In this document: piece by piece, positions 9,095-19,357 of the stretch
Layout: each line of letters begins with the position of its first letter
Numbering within the stretch: position 1 is the first letter of the stretch
From: CAZFER01 sp964517495
Lineage (GTDB): Bacteria > Hinthialibacterota > Hinthialibacteria > Hinthialibacterales > Hinthialibacteraceae
DNA length: 62,715 nt
Assembly: GCA_964517495.1 (NCBI GenBank)
Contig: CAZFER010000033.1
Location: forward strand, 1 to 62,715
Direction of reading: 5' to 3'
Position numbers and translations under genes: made by a program
Notes under the pieces: model-generated
Seen by the model: the letters and a program-made list of their open reading frames with translations, nothing else
What the model was told of the DNA's origin: nothing
Database searches by the model: none

Positions 9095-10480
9095 TCATAA
9101 CAATCCGTATTTCTTGCCTTTTTCCCGGATCGTTTTTCGGCTGGCGCCGGATAATTTGGATGCTTTTGAGATATTCCCGTTGACATGCTCGATCAACTCG
9201 GAGAGGTAATTTCGTTCGAAATTCTCGACCGCGGCATAAAATGGAGTATTGAAAAAATTGGCTTCGTTTTCCGTTTCCTCGCCATTTGAGTTTGGAGAGA
9301 AACTCGTTTCCAGGGGTTTTGAGAAAATCAGATTTTCCGGTACGACTGTGGTTCCATCCGCAAAGGCCACTGCCCGGTCGATCATTGTCCGCAATTCACG
9401 TATATTACCTGGCCAGGGATAGTTCATCAGGATGTCCATCGCTTCCAGGCTGAAACCTTTGGGGATTTTATCATAAAACTGAGCATTTTGTTCTAAAAAG
9501 TATTGAGCCAAAATCGGAATATCCTCTTTTCGTTCACGGAGAGGAGGGATATTGATCACGAAACCGCTTAAGCGATAAAAGAGGTCTTCCCGAAATTTCC
9601 CTTGCTCCACCAACTTATGCAATTGCGCATTCGAAGCGGCGATAATCCGGACTTCAACCGGGATCATGGTATTTTCACCCAGCCGCCGTACCTTCTTTTC
9701 TTCAATCACACGCAGCAGGCGGGATTGGAGATAAGACGAAGCATTCCCCACTTCATCAAGCAGCAATGTCCCGCCGTGTGCCGCTTCAATCATACCGATA
9801 CGGTCTGTGGTTGCACCGGTAAATGAACCATGTTTATGGCCGAACAGTTCACTTTCCAGCAACGTATCGGATAACGCCCCACAATCAATAGGGACAAACC
9901 GTTTGCCGCTTCGGCTGCTGGTCAGGTGAATGGCTTGAGCCACCAGTTCCTTGCCGACTCCACTTTCGCCCTGAATCAAAACCGATCCTGGCATGCGGGC
10001 CACGCGGGGAATCAGGTTGAACATTTTTCGCATCGCCGGTGATTTGCCGATGAGGTTATGAAAACGATGATCCTTATATTCATGGCTGTGCGAGGTTACC
10101 CGGCGGCGAAGCCGGTCCACATTCAGGATAATTTCCTGAGGTTCAACCGGTTTGATCAGATAATTCAGTGCGCCCAGACGCATGGATTCCACCGCACTAT
10201 CGATAGTGCCATAACCGGTTATGATCATGACTTCCACATCCGGCTGCATGGATTTCGCTTCAGAAACCAATTCAACTCCATTCATCCCTGGCATGGATAA
10301 ATCGGTTAAGATTAAATCGAAAGGTTCGTTTTCCAGTTTCTGAAGCGCTTCATCCCCATCATATGCTGTATTAACGGTGTTGCCTTCGTTGACGAGCAAG
10401 TCTTTCAGGGTGGAAACCATATCTGGCTCATCATCCACCACAAGAATACGTAATCCAGGTTCGGTGTGAATAGAATCCAT
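9095..10480 (-). CDS. Sigma-54-dependent NtrC-family response regulator
   Basis: The 461-residue protein has three domains. A receiver domain comes first, with the acidic pair DD16-17 and phosphoacceptor Asp60 in LILTDLSMPG. A sigma-54 AAA+ domain follows, with Walker A GESGVGKE and LLLDEV Walker B. A Fis-type helix-turn-helix closes the protein (NGNISKASKLSGASRKTIR). The sigma-54 contact loop reads GSFTGA instead of GAFTGA, a tolerated variant. The regulator follows the histidine kinase gene by 73 bases on the same strand, so the two form a cognate pair. Target genes are not evident, and no clear -24/-12 promoter was found nearby. Confidence 0.95.
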   Translation of the reverse strand: MDSIHTEPGLRILVVDDEPDMVSTLKDLLVNEGNTVNTAYDGDEALQKLENEPFDLILTDLSMPGMNGVELVSEAKSMQPDVEVMIITGYGTIDSAVESMRLGALNYLIKPVEPQEIILNVDRLRRRVTSHSHEYKDHRFHNLIGKSPAMRKMFNLIPRVARMPGSVLIQGESGVGKELVAQAIHLTSSRSGKRFVPIDCGALSDTLLESELFGHKHGSFTGATTDRIGMIEAAHGGTLLLDEVGNASSYLQSRLLRVIEEKKVRRLGENTMIPVEVRIIAASNAQLHKLVEQGKFREDLFYRLSGFVINIPPLRERKEDIPILAQYFLEQNAQFYDKIPKGFSLEAMDILMNYPWPGNIRELRTMIDRAVAFADGTTVVPENLIFSKPLETSFSPNSNGEETENEANFFNTPFYAAVENFERNYLSELIEHVNGNISKASKLSGASRKTIREKGKKYGLL

Positions 10481-10553
10481 TTGTTTCTAACCGGTTTAAT
10501 GCTTTATTTTCTAGATATGGTCGTTCTGTATACCGAAATCGAGCGATTCATTC

Positions 10554-11375
10554 TTAAGATGTTTTCTCCTGAGTTTCCAAAATCGCAACGAGTGAAGGAA
10601 GGCATATTGAAAATGTACTCCCCATGCCTGCTTGACTTTGTACGTGTATATCACCACCGATATCCCGCGCGATATTGCGAGCAATGGTTAATCCCAATCC
10701 CGTCCCCTGGCCATCCTTTTTGGTGGTGTAAAAGCGGTTGAATATTTTGTCCTGCACATCCTCTGGTATACCACACCCCGTATCAGTAACTGCAATGCTT
10801 ATTCCCTGTTCCCACGGCTTAATAACAATCGTTATCGTTCCACCGTTATCGATACTTTGAATGGCATTCAAAATAATATTCACAAAGCATTCCTGCAACG
10901 CGTTGCGATCCAAGAGATAAAGCGGTATGGAGTTATACTCCTTTTCCAATTCAATGTTCCGCCATTCCATCTCTTTGGAAAACAGAGAAAGCAAATTGTC
11001 GATGAGATGGGGTACATTAATCGCTTCCTCTGTTCGATTTGAAACACGAGATAAATCAAGGATATTATCGATGAATTCACGTGCACGGTTGATGCTTCGA
11101 TTAATAACCTCCATATTGTTCTGAATGGTGATATCAGAATTTTGAAGGGAGCGGTCGATGTTAAACGCGGCGTTCCTAATCATTCCCAACAAGTTTCTCA
11201 TTTCATGAGCTACGCTGAATGAGAGCTGACCAATGGAAGCCATTTTTTCCATGTGGGATAGGGAATAATAGCCCTCATGGGTGGATTGAATGTCTTTATT
11301 GTGAATATCTGAATTTTCATCTATTTTTGATTTTAAATGAGTCACCATGAAATTTGGGTACCTGTTCATTATCAA
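10554..11375 (-). CDS. Soluble sensor histidine kinase
   Basis: The 273-residue kinase has only a short N-terminal leader (about 45 residues) before the phosphoacceptor segment MASIGQLSFSVAHEMRNLL, whose His is the HisKA H-box. The N-box (NIILNAIQSI), the G1 box (DTGCGIPEDV) and the G2 box (GQGTGLGLTIARNIA) follow. There are no membrane segments and no PAS or GAF sensor domain, so it presumably reads a cytoplasmic signal through a partner, as NtrB-like kinases can. It is the first gene of the pair with the NtrC-type regulator. The 500-base gap upstream probably contains its promoter. Confidence 0.92.
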   Translation of the reverse strand: MIMNRYPNFMVTHLKSKIDENSDIHNKDIQSTHEGYYSLSHMEKMASIGQLSFSVAHEMRNLLGMIRNAAFNIDRSLQNSDITIQNNMEVINRSINRAREFIDNILDLSRVSNRTEEAINVPHLIDNLLSLFSKEMEWRNIELEKEYNSIPLYLLDRNALQECFVNIILNAIQSIDNGGTITIVIKPWEQGISIAVTDTGCGIPEDVQDKIFNRFYTTKKDGQGTGLGLTIARNIARDIGGDIHVQSQAGMGSTFSICLPSLVAILETQEKTS

Positions 11376-11875
11376 AAGTGATCTTCAATTTTTACTAATT
11401 TAATGAAGGTTCCAAATAGTGTCAACCCTTCTATTTTCAGGTAGTTACGTATTTTTCTCTTTCTGATCGGAACAAAAGGTCCATTTTATTGTGCCTAAAT
11501 GGTTTAAAATTCCGTAACCATCCTAATTTATTATACTTAAAGAAGGAACTTTTTTCCCATCGAATTCTCAAACTTTTTTTAAGTGGGAAATGTCGACCAC
11601 GTTCCAAATCTTCTTTTTTCAGGAAGTTATTTATCAAATTGGAACTTTAGTCAATGATTATTGGTCGATTGGGACCACGTACAAACAATATACTTTCCTG
11701 AACAATTCATTATCTCACTTAAATGTTCATATTATGCATTAACATTTTACACTCTTTGATCGTTTTTTTGCCTATGTATTCCAACACGTAAAGCACTTGA
11801 AAAAAAAGCCGAAAACATGGGATAGGGTTTGTATAGGTTATTTAATCAGCCAACTTATCTTATTTAAAAGGATAT
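11376..11875. other. AT-rich intergenic region between divergent genes
   Basis: This 500-base stretch separates the leftward kinase gene from the rightward cohesin-like gene. It is AT-rich with several A and T runs. A 66-codon minus-strand frame at 11437-11637 has no recognisable features. Divergent promoters are expected here, but I could not assign boxes with confidence. Confidence 0.4.
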
Positions 11876-13519
11876 ATGATGAAACATAGGCTTCCCTCAT
11901 CAAGCATGTTGGCAAAGACATTGTTGTTGTTCATGCTAATAACTCCTTCCATTGGGATGGCGCAAGAGCGTATCATTTCACTGCCCACCGTTTCAGGGAA
12001 TCCAGGCCAGGAAATAGAGATCGAAGTCTCCATTGATAATGCCAAGGATGTTCGCGCTTATCGAATCGTATTAAATCTCCAAAACTATTCCGACCGTTTT
12101 CCACTTGAATACGTTCAAGGCAGTTCCACCGGTGAGGGTACTTTAACTTCCGGTTGGGGGCCGCCAGTTGAAAATGATCAGTCAACCAATCCGGATAGTG
12201 GCCTGGTAATCATTACAGGGGTGGCTGGCCAAGCCCCTGCCTTGCCGGCAGGTTCGGGGGTTTTGTTGAAATTCAATTTGAGAATTAAGGATAACGCCCG
12301 GAATGGGCGGGTTGATCTTTTCCTTATTCCAGATTTGACTCGTTTGAATGACGATGCCATTCCCTCCAATACAATCAAAGGTTCATTGCGAATTGATGCC
12401 ACCTATCTTTGGGGCGACTTGAACCGGGATTTGGTACCAGGACCAGAAGACGCGCAACAAATTCTTGAATATGACGCCTTATTGCGGCGATCATTCGAAG
12501 GCCATTATGATACAAAATACAATTGGCCCCGAGATTTCCCTTCTGAAGGGAATGTCAGCGGAGACCGTACCTTGGGAGCATATGATGCCTGGTTGATCTA
12601 TCAATATGATGATTTTCAAATCAACTGGTTTCCCGCCGACCTTGATAAAAATGGTTTCGGGCCGGATGAACCTTTGCAAATTGCAGATCCCTCAACACCA
12701 AAGTTGTTATCACTCTCAAATACCTCCTCTATTCCCGGCGAAGAAATCGAACTGGCAGTTAATGTCAATGATGCCACCCGGATTGCCAGCTATCGGATAG
12801 TTGTTGATTTTCCTGATGTATCTCCCGGTTATCCGCTGGAATATGTCGTCAATAGCGCTACTGGAAAGGGAACGCTTACTGATTCATGGCCACCCATACT
12901 AGTCAATGATCGATCCAAAACGGAAGGCTACATTATATTTGTTAATATGGCGGAATCGTTTTCTCCTTTGGAAAGTGGAGCGGGATCACTCTTGAAATTT
13001 AGAGTAAGAGTAAGCCCTGAGGCCGACCGTGGCTCCATTCCCATAAATTTCGCTTCCCGCAGTGAAGAAACTCTGGTTAGCCGTATTAATGATGGACTAA
13101 TTCCCAGTGAGTTGATCAATGGGAATATTGAAGTCTTGGATACGCCCCATTGTGGCGTTGAATTCGTTTTGCCGGGTTTTGTCCATCGCAAAACCTTGCA
13201 ACCTACATTCCGAATGTTATTGCCGAATGAGACCAAGCCAGTATTTTCTACTGATGGTGATATGATCATTGCCGCATCAGCGGATGGGCAATCGAATATG
13301 ATATCTAAGATATTGCATAGTTCCCCCAATGGAGAGTTTCGGGAAGTCGCCACATTACGAAATCCCTCATCTGATAATCAGATTCTCAACCTTTTGGTGG
13401 CTGGGCGAAATCAGGTTTGTGCCATAGTAGGCAATCGGGCCACATTTGAGCGCTGCCTGGTCTTTTTTAATGTGCCCTTTGAGTTGAGTAACATCAATGA
13501 TTTTATGATGCATAACTAG
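11876..13519 (+). CDS. Secreted protein with two cohesin-like domains around a dockerin-like segment
   Basis: The 547-residue protein starts with a clear Sec signal peptide (hydrophobic LLLFMLITPSIGMAQ). Residues about 33-170 form a cohesin-like beta-sandwich (GNPGQEIEIEVSIDNA, then LLKFNLRI). A second copy at about 280-420 matches it closely (SIPGEEIELAVNVNDA, then LLKFRVRV). Between them lies a stretch with calcium-loop-like Asp/Asn motifs (GDLNRDLVPGPEDA, DLDKNG), consistent with a dockerin pair. The last 120 residues look beta-rich and are unassigned. Cohesin/dockerin pairs join secreted proteins into complexes. Having both in one chain suggests chain or scaffold assembly on the cell surface. 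Dockerin-like segments also occur in the protein at 52981-56244. Confidence 0.75.
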   Translation: MMKHRLPSSSMLAKTLLLFMLITPSIGMAQERIISLPTVSGNPGQEIEIEVSIDNAKDVRAYRIVLNLQNYSDRFPLEYVQGSSTGEGTLTSGWGPPVENDQSTNPDSGLVIITGVAGQAPALPAGSGVLLKFNLRIKDNARNGRVDLFLIPDLTRLNDDAIPSNTIKGSLRIDATYLWGDLNRDLVPGPEDAQQILEYDALLRRSFEGHYDTKYNWPRDFPSEGNVSGDRTLGAYDAWLIYQYDDFQINWFPADLDKNGFGPDEPLQIADPSTPKLLSLSNTSSIPGEEIELAVNVNDATRIASYRIVVDFPDVSPGYPLEYVVNSATGKGTLTDSWPPILVNDRSKTEGYIIFVNMAESFSPLESGAGSLLKFRVRVSPEADRGSIPINFASRSEETLVSRINDGLIPSELINGNIEVLDTPHCGVEFVLPGFVHRKTLQPTFRMLLPNETKPVFSTDGDMIIAASADGQSNMISKILHSSPNGEFREVATLRNPSSDNQILNLLVAGRNQVCAIVGNRATFERCLVFFNVPFELSNINDFMMHN

Positions 13520-13550
13520 CCGAAAACATGAATATTTGTAAATATACAAT

Positions 13551-13673
13551 TCCTCCCCCAATGAAATGGGGGAGGTTAGGAGGGGGGTAAAGGATTTGAT
13601 CGACGTTTTCTTATCAACCCTCCCCTAGCCCCTCCCCATCTTGGGAAGGGAATGGAACTTCATATGGCGGAAC
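13551..13673. repeat. Palindromic dispersed repeat, copy 1
   Basis: The left arm contains a perfect hairpin, CCTCCCCCA / TGGGGGAGG (13552-13575). The right arm (about 13612-13655) is roughly the reverse complement of the whole left arm, so the unit folds as a long imperfect stem. It lies between two convergent genes and shares sequence with 20690-20806. Confidence 0.75.
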
Positions 13674-13688
13674 TCTTAGAGGATTGTT

Positions 13689-16385
13689 TCAATACCTTGT
13701 CCAACCTTCAATAGTGGTTTCATTGGGTTCAAAATTGATATAACCCGGTGTTCCACCTTTTTTGGAGCTGGACCGCCAATGAGCTGGATTGGTGTTGTCC
13801 AATGCCGGGATCGTCAAAGATAATGAATAGCCATACCCGTCTGCCATGGACGGCCAGGGGTAACCGTCGCCATATTCCAAGCTATCCACTTCCTGGCCAA
13901 GAGAGTCAACCAAACAAATAGATTCCCCTTTATTGGAAAGTTTCCCATCAAACCATTGGTAAACCTTAATCCCGTCCTGTTGATACAATTCTGCATTTTT
14001 CGCAACCAATACATAGTCAGAAGGAGGAAGAATGGCATCTTCCGGAAAGGTAAATGCAATTCCCTGAGTGAATCGATAACCGGTGAGGTCAATCGAATTC
14101 TTTCCTGCATTGAATAACTCAATAAATTCATATTGAGTTTCATCGGAATCATTATTGGGGTGATAATAAAGTTCATTGATAACCAGAGGTGAATCTTTTT
14201 TAAAGGCAGCGGTAATGGTTTGTTTATTTTTGGGGATAATTCGCAGAATATTGCTATGATGGTCTTCAAAACCAATCCAATGATCGAACGCATAACCGGG
14301 TTTAGGAATCGCTTTAATTTCAAGAGGGAAATCAGGATACACTTCAACCTCCCGTTCCCTTTCAGTGATAGGGACGTGATTGAGTACCAATGTACCGTGT
14401 CCATGATTTTTTATATTAAGAGAAAAAGTGACGGGATCAGCCAAATCATACATTCGTTGTAACAAACGCTTAAATATACGAGTACGATAGGAAGCAAAGT
14501 TTCGTAATTCTTCAAGATTATCTTCCCATTCCTGCAAGGTGTCAGGCTTATCCCATCGCTGTAAATGTCTTTCCATTTCAGGTTCAAGACCGGAAGCCAA
14601 ATCATCGATAATCGTTAACATACGATCAGGTTGAAACACGGTTTCCATGCAACAGAGGAAGCGTTGGAGGAATTCCTGCTTAAAGGGATCATGCTCCATT
14701 AATTCCCGAAACAAACGGGTAGACCAGCTTGGATTTGGCCATTTCGTTTCATTCGGATCCAGTGCAAAAGCGAGGGTGTTATGCCCAAGTTGGTCTTTTT
14801 TCAAGTTAAAACCAAAGTCCAGATCAAACAAAACCCAACGCCATCGTCCATTATTCGTTTGGGGCCGCCAATATTTGATATTGTTGCCGGGCCAGTCGGT
14901 GTTGGCATAATAAATTTGAGTGATTTGATAATTAATATATTCGTTTATATCCATCATGGATTTTACTTGTTGATATATTTCTGCATCGTTTATATCCCGC
15001 CGATTAAACAGACGAAGAAGATCCGCGTAATGTTTGCCGCTACCAACAATCACGGATTGGTTTTTTTCCAAAAGATCAATTTCATCGGGATCAATGCCAT
15101 AATTCGAAGAAGCATAATGTTCATTAATCTTTTCTCGAATATTATGAATCCCCCAATATTCACCATTGAGAAAAACGATAGCCGGCCGGTAAGCTTGCCA
15201 ATCGACATCCAGCTGGTTTTTAACGATGGTTTGCATAAGACCGTCCCGGCTGTAACTGCGTTGATTGTCATTCCCCGAGTTGCGCAACACAAAGGTTTTG
15301 AACTGATGAATATCCTTGTCAGGGAAAAGTTGATATTTGATGGAGTCCGATCCATATTGATTTCGAGCAAAAACGGCTAATGACTTGAGTGGACGTTTGC
15401 GGCTGCAACCACCATAGATTTTGATCCCAACATCCTGTTTGAAACCCCGTGAGGTGTCCGGTTCATAAAACTCAATATGAGCTGGCCGTTCCCAATCTTG
15501 ATTCCAATTTTTTGGAGTATCCGAACAATTCCCGGTTTTGCCGTTTGTACCTTCCACATACATTCCAACCTTATTATCAAACAAATGGTCTGGTTCCATG
15601 GCGATTGAGATGATTGGCAAGGTTGGTGTTTCATTGATGAAATACGTTTCTGTCACAATCGGGCTGGGTAAAACACCTTCATCAAAAGTCCGCATACGAA
15701 GCACAGTGGTTGAATAAATCCGGATGGGTGTAATGTAGGAATTTGAATCGCGGGTTGGGATGGAGCCATCCAATGTATATCGAATATCAGCTGATGGTGA
15801 ATCGGTTGTTAAAGTAACAGTTAAGCGCCGTGAATAAAAACCACCTTGTTGGGATGCTCTTGGCGGTGCCGCGATAAGAGGTTGAACAAATCCATCATCC
15901 CGATTGGGTTGGGTGGGGGTGGGATGTTCAAAATAACACCACTTGTTTAGGTTTTTCGGATCACGTCCATAGGATATATTTTCATATTGGTAATTGTAAT
16001 GAACGATATCAATGAGTTCCTGATGTGGATTAAAAAGTGCAAGTGTTTCACCTTGACGATCCAATTTGAAATTGACATGATCTATTTTTCGCACACCATC
16101 TGCCCATATCAGTATGAAATCACCGGGGCGCACCCTTGAATGGAAGTAAATTCGGAATTTGCGGGGAATCGTAAGATCGTCCGTTAAAAAACAGCCACGC
16201 AAATCAATGGTGCGGTTGCCTGAATTATAGAGTTCGATCCAATCCGAGTAGTTATAATCTCTTGGTTCAAGATTAGCTGATGTATTTGCCGCCGAGAATT
16301 CGTTGATTACGATCCCATCGTAATCATCTGCAAAAAGAGATGAGTGAATCAATAATGTGAAAAGAAGAGTTAGAATAATTGTCAT
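13689..16385 (-). CDS. Secreted CotH-kinase family protein with lamin-tail domains
   Basis: The 898-residue protein has a signal peptide and then a lamin-tail domain (IVINEFSAANTSANLEP, WIELYNSGNRTIDLRG). Next is a chitobiase-like C-terminal domain (DIRYTLDGSIPT near residue 200). The CotH-type kinase core (about 330-560) includes IKIYGGCSRKRPLKSLAV, NGEYWGIHNIREKI and the DLDFGFN metal-type motif. A second lamin-tail domain lies near the C-terminus (LVINELYYHPNND). CotH proteins phosphorylate secreted or spore-coat proteins. The target here is unknown. It is the last gene of the leftward galT-purC-GT group and is separated from the next gene by a repeat. Domain calls are firm, role is inferred. 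Confidence 0.88.
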   Translation of the reverse strand: MTIILTLLFTLLIHSSLFADDYDGIVINEFSAANTSANLEPRDYNYSDWIELYNSGNRTIDLRGCFLTDDLTIPRKFRIYFHSRVRPGDFILIWADGVRKIDHVNFKLDRQGETLALFNPHQELIDIVHYNYQYENISYGRDPKNLNKWCYFEHPTPTQPNRDDGFVQPLIAAPPRASQQGGFYSRRLTVTLTTDSPSADIRYTLDGSIPTRDSNSYITPIRIYSTTVLRMRTFDEGVLPSPIVTETYFINETPTLPIISIAMEPDHLFDNKVGMYVEGTNGKTGNCSDTPKNWNQDWERPAHIEFYEPDTSRGFKQDVGIKIYGGCSRKRPLKSLAVFARNQYGSDSIKYQLFPDKDIHQFKTFVLRNSGNDNQRSYSRDGLMQTIVKNQLDVDWQAYRPAIVFLNGEYWGIHNIREKINEHYASSNYGIDPDEIDLLEKNQSVIVGSGKHYADLLRLFNRRDINDAEIYQQVKSMMDINEYINYQITQIYYANTDWPGNNIKYWRPQTNNGRWRWVLFDLDFGFNLKKDQLGHNTLAFALDPNETKWPNPSWSTRLFRELMEHDPFKQEFLQRFLCCMETVFQPDRMLTIIDDLASGLEPEMERHLQRWDKPDTLQEWEDNLEELRNFASYRTRIFKRLLQRMYDLADPVTFSLNIKNHGHGTLVLNHVPITEREREVEVYPDFPLEIKAIPKPGYAFDHWIGFEDHHSNILRIIPKNKQTITAAFKKDSPLVINELYYHPNNDSDETQYEFIELFNAGKNSIDLTGYRFTQGIAFTFPEDAILPPSDYVLVAKNAELYQQDGIKVYQWFDGKLSNKGESICLVDSLGQEVDSLEYGDGYPWPSMADGYGYSLSLTIPALDNTNPAHWRSSSKKGGTPGYINFEPNETTIEGWTRY

Positions 16386-16422
16386 TTTGTTTTCAGCATG
16401 CTGTTAGGTATAGTCATCTTCT

Positions 16423-18423
16423 TTATTTTATAAGCTTATATAAAGAAACCGAATCAGATTCCATTACTTTTTTGAAATAGGTTGGATTGTTTAAATAAGC
16501 ATTATGTCCAAGTTGTTTTAGGATAGGATGTGATTGTTCATGATTCCCAATGCGCAAATAATAGTGGATCCCTTGTTTTAGAAGATAGTCATGGTTTTGG
16601 GGATAAGGTTGGCCATATAAATGAGTCAGACCGCAATCATCCAGGTGGATGATTTCCAAATCATCCCGAAAGACATGATAGCGGTTATCGTGGGTTAATA
16701 TTATTGCTCCTTTTTCGAGATTATGATTGATATATTTCCACACCGATGCTTCTTCAGGATATTCGTAGCGATAAAAGGTTTCAGGCTCCATCCCTGGATG
16801 GGCAAAGTAAGGTAATTGTGGATTGGCGTGTTTTGAGCCCATAATCGAATAGGAGATGCCGGGTACGATTCCCGAAATCAAAATAAATAATGCAAACAAC
16901 AGGAATATTATTCGGTTGGAAATAACGGAAAGAAAACGTCCTACGAATAACGATAAGATGGGGATTACGGCAATGGTGTGATACCAATACAAACCGGAAA
17001 TAATGAATTGATAGATAAAATATAGAAACAGAAGCACGGTCAAAGCACCGAAAAATTTCCATTTTTGAGTCCAACCGAAAAAGAACGAAGGGATAAGAAT
17101 GCCAAGCAATGCAGGGGCAAAATGCCAGCCCACCAGAAAATCCCTCAGGCTGTTTAAAACTTTTTCAAACAAGGTCGTTCCAAGAGATTTTGCCCCATAA
17201 CCGTGATAAAGCCATTCCTGGTTGCAGGAGGCGAGTACGTCCATATTGATATTTTTACCGCCAAAAATTTCGGGGAAAAAAGCGTACACAGGATTTCCGG
17301 TTACAATCTCATTGCGGAGGTTCCAGGTCGAAGCGAGTACGCCCCAGATCAGCAACATGAGCAGTAATTTTGCTATTGAAATTTTGTTGATGTTTCGTCC
17401 GAAGAAATGAGCTAGCAGGATGGCCACCACGAGGACAGGCCAGACTATCCACCCCAAATAATTAATGTGAGGGAAAATGGCTGCTACGCATAATAACGGC
17501 TGCAAGCTCCGCAAACTCCGACGCTCGAGATAGCAGGCCATGAAGATAAGAAAGATGGAGGTATAAACCATCACCAGCGCATAGTCTGATGCCCAAATAA
17601 AATACGAAGTGACATAGGGAACGCAGCGAAAGACGAGGATTGATAAGATGGCGATTAATCGGTTTTTGAAGAAATGAAGCAGCAAATAATAGAGCACAAC
17701 GAGGCTAGCCAAACCGGCGACCGGCATCAGCAATTGGCCATAAAGGTCTGCCCACTGGCCGAATAAGGTGGCGGTTGAGGCTTGGTGTAAGGCATACAAA
17801 TGGGGATAATTAGCGCCCAATCCCAAGCCGACCTGCAAGCATACCAAAACGGGGAATCCGCCTTGCTTGTATGTCATCTCGCCGTAATGGATGTAATAAA
17901 TCAATGCATCCCAGTAAGTAACGGGGAAGAAGATGGAATGATAAATATTCAAAAGGACGATAATTGTTAGAATAATAAACGCTGTGCCATAGAACCAAAA
18001 TTGCCATCGTTCTTGTAATGGTTCGCTATTGAATTCAGGCGTGCATTCGCTCCATCCCCATTTTTTCTTGATTAGTAAAAATATGACAACCAAGCCAAGG
18101 TAGGTAGAAAGAATCGTAAATCGGTTTAATAAAAAGAAGATCGCGAAACCTTCCAAAACAAAAGTGGAAAGCCCGATCCCCAAGAAAATCCCGGTTATCC
18201 ATTCAAGCAAGTGGGGAAGGCGGACAAACAATCGAAGAAACAACAAACCAATGATGGCATTCAGCAACAATGCGATGAGTTCATAGCCCAGGTGTAAGAA
18301 AAAAAGATCAGGCCAGCGAAAATTCAAACGTGATAACGCTTGAAAGAACGATGGGAACACCTGTATATAAAAAGGAGGATACAATGCCAGAAAAATGGCA
18401 ATGCACCCACCAAACCATGCCAC
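16423..18423 (-). CDS. Polytopic membrane protein, GT39/ArnT-like glycosyltransferase
   Basis: The 666-residue protein is almost entirely hydrophobic, with about a dozen predicted membrane segments, and ends in a hydrophilic domain. After an early segment comes an acidic loop (TYWDALIYYIHYGEMTY), the place where GT-C enzymes keep their catalytic acidic residues. Such enzymes move a sugar from a polyprenyl-phosphate carrier onto protein or lipid at the outer face of the membrane. The GTG at 18423 follows a GGAG ribosome site at good spacing. It sits between purC and the CotH gene on the same strand. The GT-C assignment is likely; donor and acceptor are not visible. Confidence 0.65.
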   Translation of the reverse strand: MAWFGGCIAIFLALYPPFYIQVFPSFFQALSRLNFRWPDLFFLHLGYELIALLLNAIIGLLFLRLFVRLPHLLEWITGIFLGIGLSTFVLEGFAIFFLLNRFTILSTYLGLVVIFLLIKKKWGWSECTPEFNSEPLQERWQFWFYGTAFIILTIIVLLNIYHSIFFPVTYWDALIYYIHYGEMTYKQGGFPVLVCLQVGLGLGANYPHLYALHQASTATLFGQWADLYGQLLMPVAGLASLVVLYYLLLHFFKNRLIAILSILVFRCVPYVTSYFIWASDYALVMVYTSIFLIFMACYLERRSLRSLQPLLCVAAIFPHINYLGWIVWPVLVVAILLAHFFGRNINKISIAKLLLMLLIWGVLASTWNLRNEIVTGNPVYAFFPEIFGGKNINMDVLASCNQEWLYHGYGAKSLGTTLFEKVLNSLRDFLVGWHFAPALLGILIPSFFFGWTQKWKFFGALTVLLFLYFIYQFIISGLYWYHTIAVIPILSLFVGRFLSVISNRIIFLLFALFILISGIVPGISYSIMGSKHANPQLPYFAHPGMEPETFYRYEYPEEASVWKYINHNLEKGAIILTHDNRYHVFRDDLEIIHLDDCGLTHLYGQPYPQNHDYLLKQGIHYYLRIGNHEQSHPILKQLGHNAYLNNPTYFKKVMESDSVSLYKLIK

Positions 18424-18457
18424 GACAACTCCGTGAATAAAAGAAGAGGGGATGCGC

Positions 18458-19357
18458 TTAAGAATGGGGATTCCACTCCTTCCCGGTGATCATTTTATAT
18501 GCATCCATATAACGTTGCCGGGTATTATCAATGATTCCCTGAGGTAGATCAGGTGGAGGTGGATTGTGATCCCACTTGATGTCATTAAGATAATCGCGCA
18601 CAAATTGTTTATCAAATGCTTCCTGGGGTTTGCCCGGTTCATAGTTCGCCGCCAGCCAAAATCGGGATGAATCGGGGGTGAGGACTTCATCGATCAGGGT
18701 TATTTCCCCTTCTTCATCGATGCCAAATTCAAATTTGGTGTCGGCGAGGATCACGCCTTTTTCCTCGGCCACTTTGGCAGCCTGGCGATATAATGCCAGG
18801 CTTCGTTCACGCAGTTCCTCGCCTTCCCAGCCACCAACAATCACAATCATTTCGTCGAATGAGATATTTTCGTCGTGTCCTTCATCATTTTTGGTTGCAG
18901 GGGTAAACACCGGCTCGGGTAGTTTATCCGATTGTTTTAATCCGGAGGGAAGAAGGATGCCACATACTGTTTGATTTTCTTGATATTCCTTCCACCCCGA
19001 TCCAGCCAGATAACCACGTACCACGCATTCGACGCGAAATGGCTCCAGTTTTTTGGTTAACATGGTCCGATTTTTCAAAATTTCCGGATGTTGATTGAAT
19101 GGATCGGGAAAATCGGCCACGTCTGTGGAAATCAAATGATGCGGTTCAGCTTCTCCTAATGTTTCAAGCCAAAATGTGGACATTTGAGTCAGGATAGCGC
19201 CTTTGTCGGGAATGCCTTGGGGGAGGACACAATCAAAAGCGCTGATCCGGTCGGTGGCTATCAACAACAATTGAGTGTCCAGGTCAAATATATCGCGCAC
19301 TTTGCCTTGCCTGCTTGGAGAAACACCGGGTATATTTATTTGTGTAATTGCTTCCAT
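18458..19357 (-). CDS. purC: Phosphoribosylaminoimidazole-succinocarboxamide synthase
   Basis: PurC joins CAIR and aspartate with ATP in purine synthesis. The sequence has GKVRDIFDLD near the start, ATDRISAFDCVLPQGIPDKG, the downstream SAICAR-synthetase residues (FEFGIDEEGEITLIDEVLTPDSSRFW) and the C-terminal WDHNPPPPDLP. At about 299 residues it belongs to the longer PurC class. I prefer the ATG at 19357 over the upstream ATG at 19372, because a GAGG ribosome site overlaps the upstream one and is correctly spaced for the downstream one. It lies between galT and the GT39-like gene on the same strand. Confidence 0.95.
   Translation of the reverse strand: MEAITQINIPGVSPSRQGKVRDIFDLDTQLLLIATDRISAFDCVLPQGIPDKGAILTQMSTFWLETLGEAEPHHLISTDVADFPDPFNQHPEILKNRTMLTKKLEPFRVECVVRGYLAGSGWKEYQENQTVCGILLPSGLKQSDKLPEPVFTPATKNDEGHDENISFDEMIVIVGGWEGEELRERSLALYRQAAKVAEEKGVILADTKFEFGIDEEGEITLIDEVLTPDSSRFWLAANYEPGKPQEAFDKQFVRDYLNDIKWDHNPPPPDLPQGIIDNTRQRYMDAYKMITGKEWNPHS

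Noticed and set aside
11437..11637. Minus-strand 66-codon frame
   Set aside because: Basic, low-complexity content in an AT-rich gap, with no ribosome site or recognisable family.
14781..15380. Plus-strand open frame of 199 codons
   Set aside because: It is the antisense of the CotH gene and lacks a ribosome site or family features.
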